Translations under genes and position numbers: made by a program
In this document: positions 60,786 through 64,000 of the stretch, in pieces
How positions within the stretch are numbered: position 1 is the first letter of the stretch
How the letters are laid out: the number at the start of each line of letters is the position of its first letter
Notes under the pieces: generated by a model
The model's database searches: none
Seen by the model: only the letters and a program-made list of their open reading frames with translations
What the model was told of the DNA's origin: nothing
NCBI RefSeq assembly: GCF_900166635.1
Contig: NZ_LT800497.1
Span: 1,030,303-1,094,302 of the forward strand
Length of the DNA stretch: 64,000 nucleotides
Source of the DNA: Oceanobacillus timonensis
GTDB taxonomy: Bacteria; Bacillota; Bacilli; Bacillales; Amphibacillaceae
Direction of reading: 5' to 3'

Positions 60786-61460
60786 ATGGCGAAAAATAGT
60801 ATTCCTTTTACAGAGAATGATAGACTTATTTTAAAATCTTATAAAACACTGATGGAAGGTTTGGCTGATTATTTAGGAAGTGGATATGAATTTGTTCTTC
60901 ACAGCTTAGAAGATTTAAATGAGTCTGTCATCCAAATAATAAATGGACATCATACAGGTAGAAAAGTAGGCGCTCCAGTAACAGATCTAGCATTATCGAT
61001 GCTTACAGAATTAGAAAAAAAGGAAAACAGTGGACATATTTCCTACAATACAACAAATATAAAAGGTGAGCCTTTAAAAGCAGTAACCATCGTAATAAAG
61101 GGAGAAGATGATAAAAATATCGGTCTATTATGCATTAATTTTTACTTAAACACACCATTATCCGATATCATTCTAAATTTAAATAATTCTTGGGAGCATA
61201 ATGCAGGAAATACATATGCTAAAGAGAGTTTTGTTGATAATGTCGATGAGCTTATTTTTCAAGCAGTAAGTCAAGTTCAGAAAGAAGTTGAAATGGACGA
61301 AAGTGTATCTCATTTACTGAAAAATAAAATTATCGTGTCAAAACTGTATCATCAAGGTGTTTTTCAATTTAAAGATGCTGTAGTAAAAATTGCTGAAATA
61401 TTAGGTATCTCGAAAAATACAGTGTATATGCATTTGAGGGCAATGAATTCATCTGAATAA
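60786..61460 (+). CDS. YheO/DauR-type transcriptional regulator (PAS-like plus HTH)
   Basis: 224 residues from the ATG at 60786, after GGGTGG; ATGs at 60783 and GTG at 60777 are alternatives. N-terminal YheO-like PAS domain: LIVLKSYKTLMEGLADYLGSGYEFVLHSLEDLNESVIQIINGHHTGRKVGAPVTDLALSML (seen from about residue 13), and VTIVIKGEDDKNIGLLCINFYLNTPL. The C-terminus FKDAVVKIAEILGISKNTVYMHLRAMNSS is the DauR-like helix-turn-helix. Divergent from tctCAB, so it likely controls that transporter. RidA genes often accompany this family, and a RidA pseudogene follows. Confidence 0.85.
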   Translation: MAKNSIPFTENDRLILKSYKTLMEGLADYLGSGYEFVLHSLEDLNESVIQIINGHHTGRKVGAPVTDLALSMLTELEKKENSGHISYNTTNIKGEPLKAVTIVIKGEDDKNIGLLCINFYLNTPLSDIILNLNNSWEHNAGNTYAKESFVDNVDELIFQAVSQVQKEVEMDESVSHLLKNKIIVSKLYHQGVFQFKDAVVKIAEILGISKNTVYMHLRAMNSSE

Positions 61461-61520
61461 TAATTTTTTCAATAGAAGAGTGCAACGAAATACAGGATGA
61501 CCCTTTATTTCATATTTTTA

Positions 61521-61559
61521 TTTAAACCTACCGCTAACCGCAGTAGGTTTAAATTTTGT
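61521..61559 (+). terminator. Terminator of the YheO-like gene
   Basis: Perfect TTTAAACCTAC / GTAGGTTTAAA, 11-base loop, then TTTTG. Confidence 0.75.
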
Positions 61560-61700
61560 ATGAACGGAACATTAAAAAAATGTGTTGACTAAAATATATT
61601 TCATTGATAAGATAATATGCATCAACTATATTTTTTATTATCAAATGAAAAGACGGAATATTAATTATTCATCGAATAATTAAATCGAAGGTGTTAAGCT

Positions 61701-62007
61701 TATGGAAACAATTCGTACAAATCAAGTATCAGAAGGAATTGGACCTTATTCTTAAGCAAAAAACTGAATGGAGTGGTTTATATGTCCAATCAAATGCATT
61801 AACTTCCTCGTCGTTCAGGTTATAGGAATTAGCAAGAAAAATATTTATGGTGTACTTGAAACTACTGGATCCGCTGTAATGATGTGGTTAAGACAACGTT
61901 TTTTTAGTGAATATGGATGTTTGCAGTATTTAATGAGGTATAGGCGAAATTTCCAAACCAGCACGCTCCTATGTTGCCGCGAAACAGTTGCTAAAAGTAA
62001 GAAGTAA
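61701..62007 (+). pseudogene. RidA family (reactive intermediate deaminase) pseudogene
   Basis: An ATG with AAGGTG upstream opens METIRTNQVSEGIGPYS and then stops at TAA where RidA has Q-A. The rest can be followed across frames: KLNGVVYMSNQ (RidA V-N-G-L-V-Y-V-S-G-Q), VLETTGSA, DVVKTTFF and finally SKPARSYVAAKQLLK (the conserved P-A-R-S/T-x-V-x-V-x-L-P end). Several frameshifts and in-frame stops separate the blocks. RidA hydrolyses reactive enamines/imines from PLP enzymes. The 61461-62279 stretch otherwise holds the promoter and operators of the next gene. Confidence 0.85.
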
Positions 62008-62123
62008 TTGCTTTTAAGAAATAATTAGAAGTATGGCAAAATAAAATAGTATGCAGCAAATAAAGTTTGTGAATCTATGTAAAGGTACTTTAGGAAATAT
62101 AATATAAAATGTGGAAATCACAC

Positions 62124-62152
62124 TTGACATTGTAAGCGCTTTCGAATAATAT
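62124..62152 (+). promoter_or_regulatory. SigA promoter with cre-like site, upstream of the LacI gene
   Basis: TTGACA (62124-62129), 17 bases, TAATAT (62147-62152). TTGTAAGCGCTTTCG (62130-62144) in the spacer matches cre at all but the last position. Confidence 0.75.
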
Positions 62153-62179
62153 GTATTTACATTTTAATTTGACTTATCG

Positions 62180-62220
62180 TTATCTCTTAAAATGTATACG
62201 TATACATTTTTAAGAGATAA
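62180..62220 (+). promoter_or_regulatory. First LacI-type operator inside a 41-bp near-perfect palindrome
   Basis: AATGTATACGTATACATT (62191-62208), flanked by TTATCTCTT (62180-62188) and AAGAGATAA (62212-62220) that also pair. Central CG as in LacI-family sites. Confidence 0.75.
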
Positions 62221-62232
62221 CATAGGATAAGT

Positions 62233-62250
62233 AATGTATACGTATACATT
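62233..62250 (+). promoter_or_regulatory. Second LacI-type operator
   Basis: Identical AATGTATACGTATACATT, centre 42 bp from the first (four helical turns), 29 bases before the start codon. Confidence 0.75.
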
Positions 62251-62279
62251 GTTAGATTAGTGGGAAGGCGCGGATAGAA

Positions 62280-63284
62280 ATGGTATCTTCATTAGATGTT
62301 GCAAAGCTTGCTGGTGTTTCACAGGCAACTGTATCTAGAGTATTAAATAATTCGCCTAAGGTAACTGAAAAAACGAAAAAGAAAATTTATGCAGCGATTG
62401 ATGAATTAGGGTATTATCCGAATTTAATTGCAAGAAGTCTCGTTACAAATGAAAATCGAACCATTGCTTTAATTTCAGGTGCAATAAATAATGATTTTTA
62501 TGTTGAGACTACGGAATCTATTGTTAAAAAAGCAAATGAATTAGGATACAGTGTAATTGTATATTTTGCAGAAGAAAATCAACCTATAAATATTTTTGAT
62601 TCGATTAAAGGAAGCAATGTATCTGGGATACTTTTATCATCTATTTTTTTAGAAGATTCTCTTTTAGGAGAGTTAGAAAAGTCAGGCATACCGTATATAT
62701 TTTTTAATCGCAGACCTACGAAAGGTGGGAATTATGTCGTTCTCGACAATAAAAAAGCATCATACCTTAATGCAAAACACCTGATTGAATTAGGTCATAC
62801 AAGAATAGCTTATATATCAAACGAATTTAGTAATATTTCAACTTTGTATGAAAGAAAATTAGGTTTTGATAAAGCGATGAGAAAATATCATTTGGATAAC
62901 GAAAAATATACAAGAGTTATTGATGGAACAGAAGAGAATTTGAAACGAACGATAGATGAACTGATCCATTTGAAAATTCCGCCGACGTCTATAATCTGTA
63001 CAACAGACCATATGGCTATGATTAGTATGGATTACCTGATTTCGAAAGGAATACAAATTCCTGAGGATATAAGTCTTACTGGTTTTGATAATAATAAAAT
63101 CACAGCCCACCAGGCAATTCAATTAACTACGGTATCACACAACGAAAAATATAATATCGGGAGAATTGCTGCTGAAAATCTGTTTGAAATGATTGAAAAT
63201 CCAACAAAAGAAAATGGAAATAATATTCAAATTGTTCTTGAACCAAAGCTTTTTAAGAGAAGTACGACAGGAAAGGGAAAGTAA
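62280..63284 (+). CDS. LacI-family transcriptional regulator
   Basis: 334 residues; GGGAAGG upstream is a fair ribosome site. Residues 1-60 hold the HTH and hinge: SSLDVAKLAGVSQATVSRVLNNSPKVTEKTKKKIYAAIDELGYYPNLIARSLVTNE. The sensor domain has the periplasmic-binding fold: TIALISGAINNDFYVETTESIVKKANELGYSV, GSNVSGILLSSIF, HLIELGHTRIAYIS, SIICTTDHMAMISMDYLISKGIQIPEDISLTGFDN. Effector unknown. It probably binds the two palindromes before its own gene and may control the MHS transporter downstream. Confidence 0.92.
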   Translation: MVSSLDVAKLAGVSQATVSRVLNNSPKVTEKTKKKIYAAIDELGYYPNLIARSLVTNENRTIALISGAINNDFYVETTESIVKKANELGYSVIVYFAEENQPINIFDSIKGSNVSGILLSSIFLEDSLLGELEKSGIPYIFFNRRPTKGGNYVVLDNKKASYLNAKHLIELGHTRIAYISNEFSNISTLYERKLGFDKAMRKYHLDNEKYTRVIDGTEENLKRTIDELIHLKIPPTSIICTTDHMAMISMDYLISKGIQIPEDISLTGFDNNKITAHQAIQLTTVSHNEKYNIGRIAAENLFEMIENPTKENGNNIQIVLEPKLFKRSTTGKGK

Positions 63285-63533
63285 TTATTAAGAAAATGAC
63301 AAAACACTTTGATACATTGCGTCATACGAAGAAAAACCAAAATAAAATAAAAATCTGTTATATAAAATCCAATGTAACATTTTCTGTATAAAAATGATAT
63401 TTCCTTAAGCAAAAGTCAATCTCAAAAAGGATCAATATTTGGGTGAAATTAAAATGGAAAGATGACGAAGCACAAGTATAAACTTTTAAACTTGTTAAAA
63501 TGAAAAATAGGGAGAAGTGAATCCGTTTAAAAG

Positions 63534-63548
63534 TTATTCAGTGAATAA
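63534..63548 (+). promoter_or_regulatory. Palindrome upstream of the MHS transporter
   Basis: TTATTCA-G-TGAATAA, perfect 7-1-7 dyad about 70 bases before the start. Apart from this the 63285-63618 gap is AT-rich with no gene or clear terminator seen. Confidence 0.4.
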
Positions 63549-63618
63549 TTAGTAACTTAATATAGTTGATTGCAATTACGTTGTTTGAAATAATTTCAAA
63601 AATATAAGGGGTAAAACG

Positions 63619-64000
63619 ATGGAAAATAATTCTATGAAAAAAGTTGCAAGTGCAAGTTTCTTGGGTGCTTTTCTTGAGTGGTATGATTTCTTTCTTTATG
63701 GTACAGCCTCTGCAATCATTTTTAATCAACTATTTTTTCCAGATTTTGATCCGATGGTTGGGACCATTGCAGCTTTTGGTACATTAGCAAGTGGTTACCT
63801 TGTCAGACCGATTGGTGGAATAGTTTTCGGACACTTTGGTGATAAGATAGGACGAAAAAAAATCCTCGCAATTACAATGATGTTAATGGGTGGAGCAACG
63901 TTTTTAATAGGTCTTCTCCCGACATATGCAACAATTGGTGTTTGGGCACCTGTATTATTAATACTGCTTCGTTCGATCCAGGGGTTTGCTTTGGGTGGAG
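63619..64000 (+). CDS. MHS-family MFS transporter (metabolite:H+ symporter), 3' end outside the window
   Basis: ATG at 63619 with AAGGGGTAAA ahead; 127 codons are visible and the frame is open at the window end. The start [40 protein letters not shown] carries the MHS signature E-W-Y-D-F-F-x-Y-G. Then [49 protein letters not shown] has the R-P-x-G-G and G-D-x-x-G-R-K loop between helices 2 and 3. MHS proteins import organic acids or osmolytes (citrate, alpha-ketoglutarate, shikimate, proline/betaine). The substrate cannot be told from this part. Confidence 0.9.
   Translation, partial: MENNSMKKVASASFLGAFLEWYDFFLYGTASAIIFNQLFFPDFDPMVGTIAAFGTLASGYLVRPIGGIVFGHFGDKIGRKKILAITMMLMGGATFLIGLLPTYATIGVWAPVLLILLRSIQGFALGG

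Noticed and set aside
61768..62007. 79-codon plus-strand frame as a new small gene
   Set aside because: It is one frame of the RidA pseudogene and begins inside it.
1..64000. CRISPR array, prophage, toxin-antitoxin or defence island
   Set aside because: No regularly spaced repeats, phage structural genes, or recognisable defence or toxin pairs were seen on reading both strands.

Overview
The window looks like chromosomal DNA of a low-GC, endospore-forming Bacillaceae; many proteins look most like those of halotolerant genera such as Oceanobacillus or Virgibacillus (inference from protein recognition, not a search). Supporting signs are AT-rich codon usage, strong AGGAGG-type ribosome binding sites, many GTG/TTG starts, clean intrinsic terminators, the sporulation trio prkA/yhbH/spoVR, PdxR-PdxST, XpaC-TelA, and catabolite-response (cre) and sporulation-sigma promoter motifs. 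No rRNA, tRNA, CRISPR array, prophage or intact insertion sequence was seen.

Layout. 1-12.7 kb: a very large membrane protein (5' end cut by the window), a short 3-hydroxyacyl-CoA dehydrogenase remnant, a DUF3784/PH-like membrane protein, two CrcB fluoride channel subunits, TcyP cystine symporter, a MenC/N-acylamino acid racemase, Ppk with a Pho-box-like promoter, Ppx, and a small Gly/Tyr/Phe-rich protein behind a SigK-like promoter. 13-17.7 kb: a 5-oxoproline operon pxpB-pxpC-ycsI-ycsG-pxpA. 18-25.5 kb: a ten-gene sugar-acid operon kdgR-hxlB-kdgA-dctP-dctQ-dctM-rpiA-kdgK-hxlA behind one strong promoter with a LacI-type operator; it joins KDG catabolism to ribulose-monophosphate enzymes and a TRAP importer. 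25.6-33.5 kb: Gfo/Idh oxidoreductase, Hsp20, TcaA-like protein, PurU, alanine symporter, PdxR. 33.6-41.7 kb: PdxS/PdxT, DUF3006 plus a secreted MBL-HhH lipoprotein, CoaW, XpaC-TelA, a MetE-like protein and Pnp.

42-46.8 kb: an acyl-CoA synthetase, nitronate monooxygenase, enoyl-CoA hydratase and MBL hydrolase operon whose leader carries a perfect FadR-type operator and a perfect cre site. 46.8-52.1 kb: aldo-keto reductase, large catalase KatE, DUF308 protein, HAD phosphatase, lipoprotein. 52.2-57.5 kb: prkA, yhbH, spoVR, each preceded by a SigE-like -10 box; a MITE-like 221-bp inverted-repeat element lies between yhbH and spoVR. 57.5-64 kb: a tripartite tricarboxylate transporter tctC-tctA-tctB on the minus strand, a divergent YheO-type regulator, a decayed RidA pseudogene, a LacI regulator with two identical 18-bp palindromic operators 42 bp apart, and the start of an MHS-type MFS transporter cut by the window end.

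The themes are uptake and catabolism of organic and sugar acids (TRAP, TTT, MHS and AGCS transporters), each under its own local regulator and usually cre, plus phosphate and sporulation functions. The most unusual part is the KDG/RuMP/TRAP operon. All functional statements rest on family recognition by eye and on sequence motifs; no searches were run.
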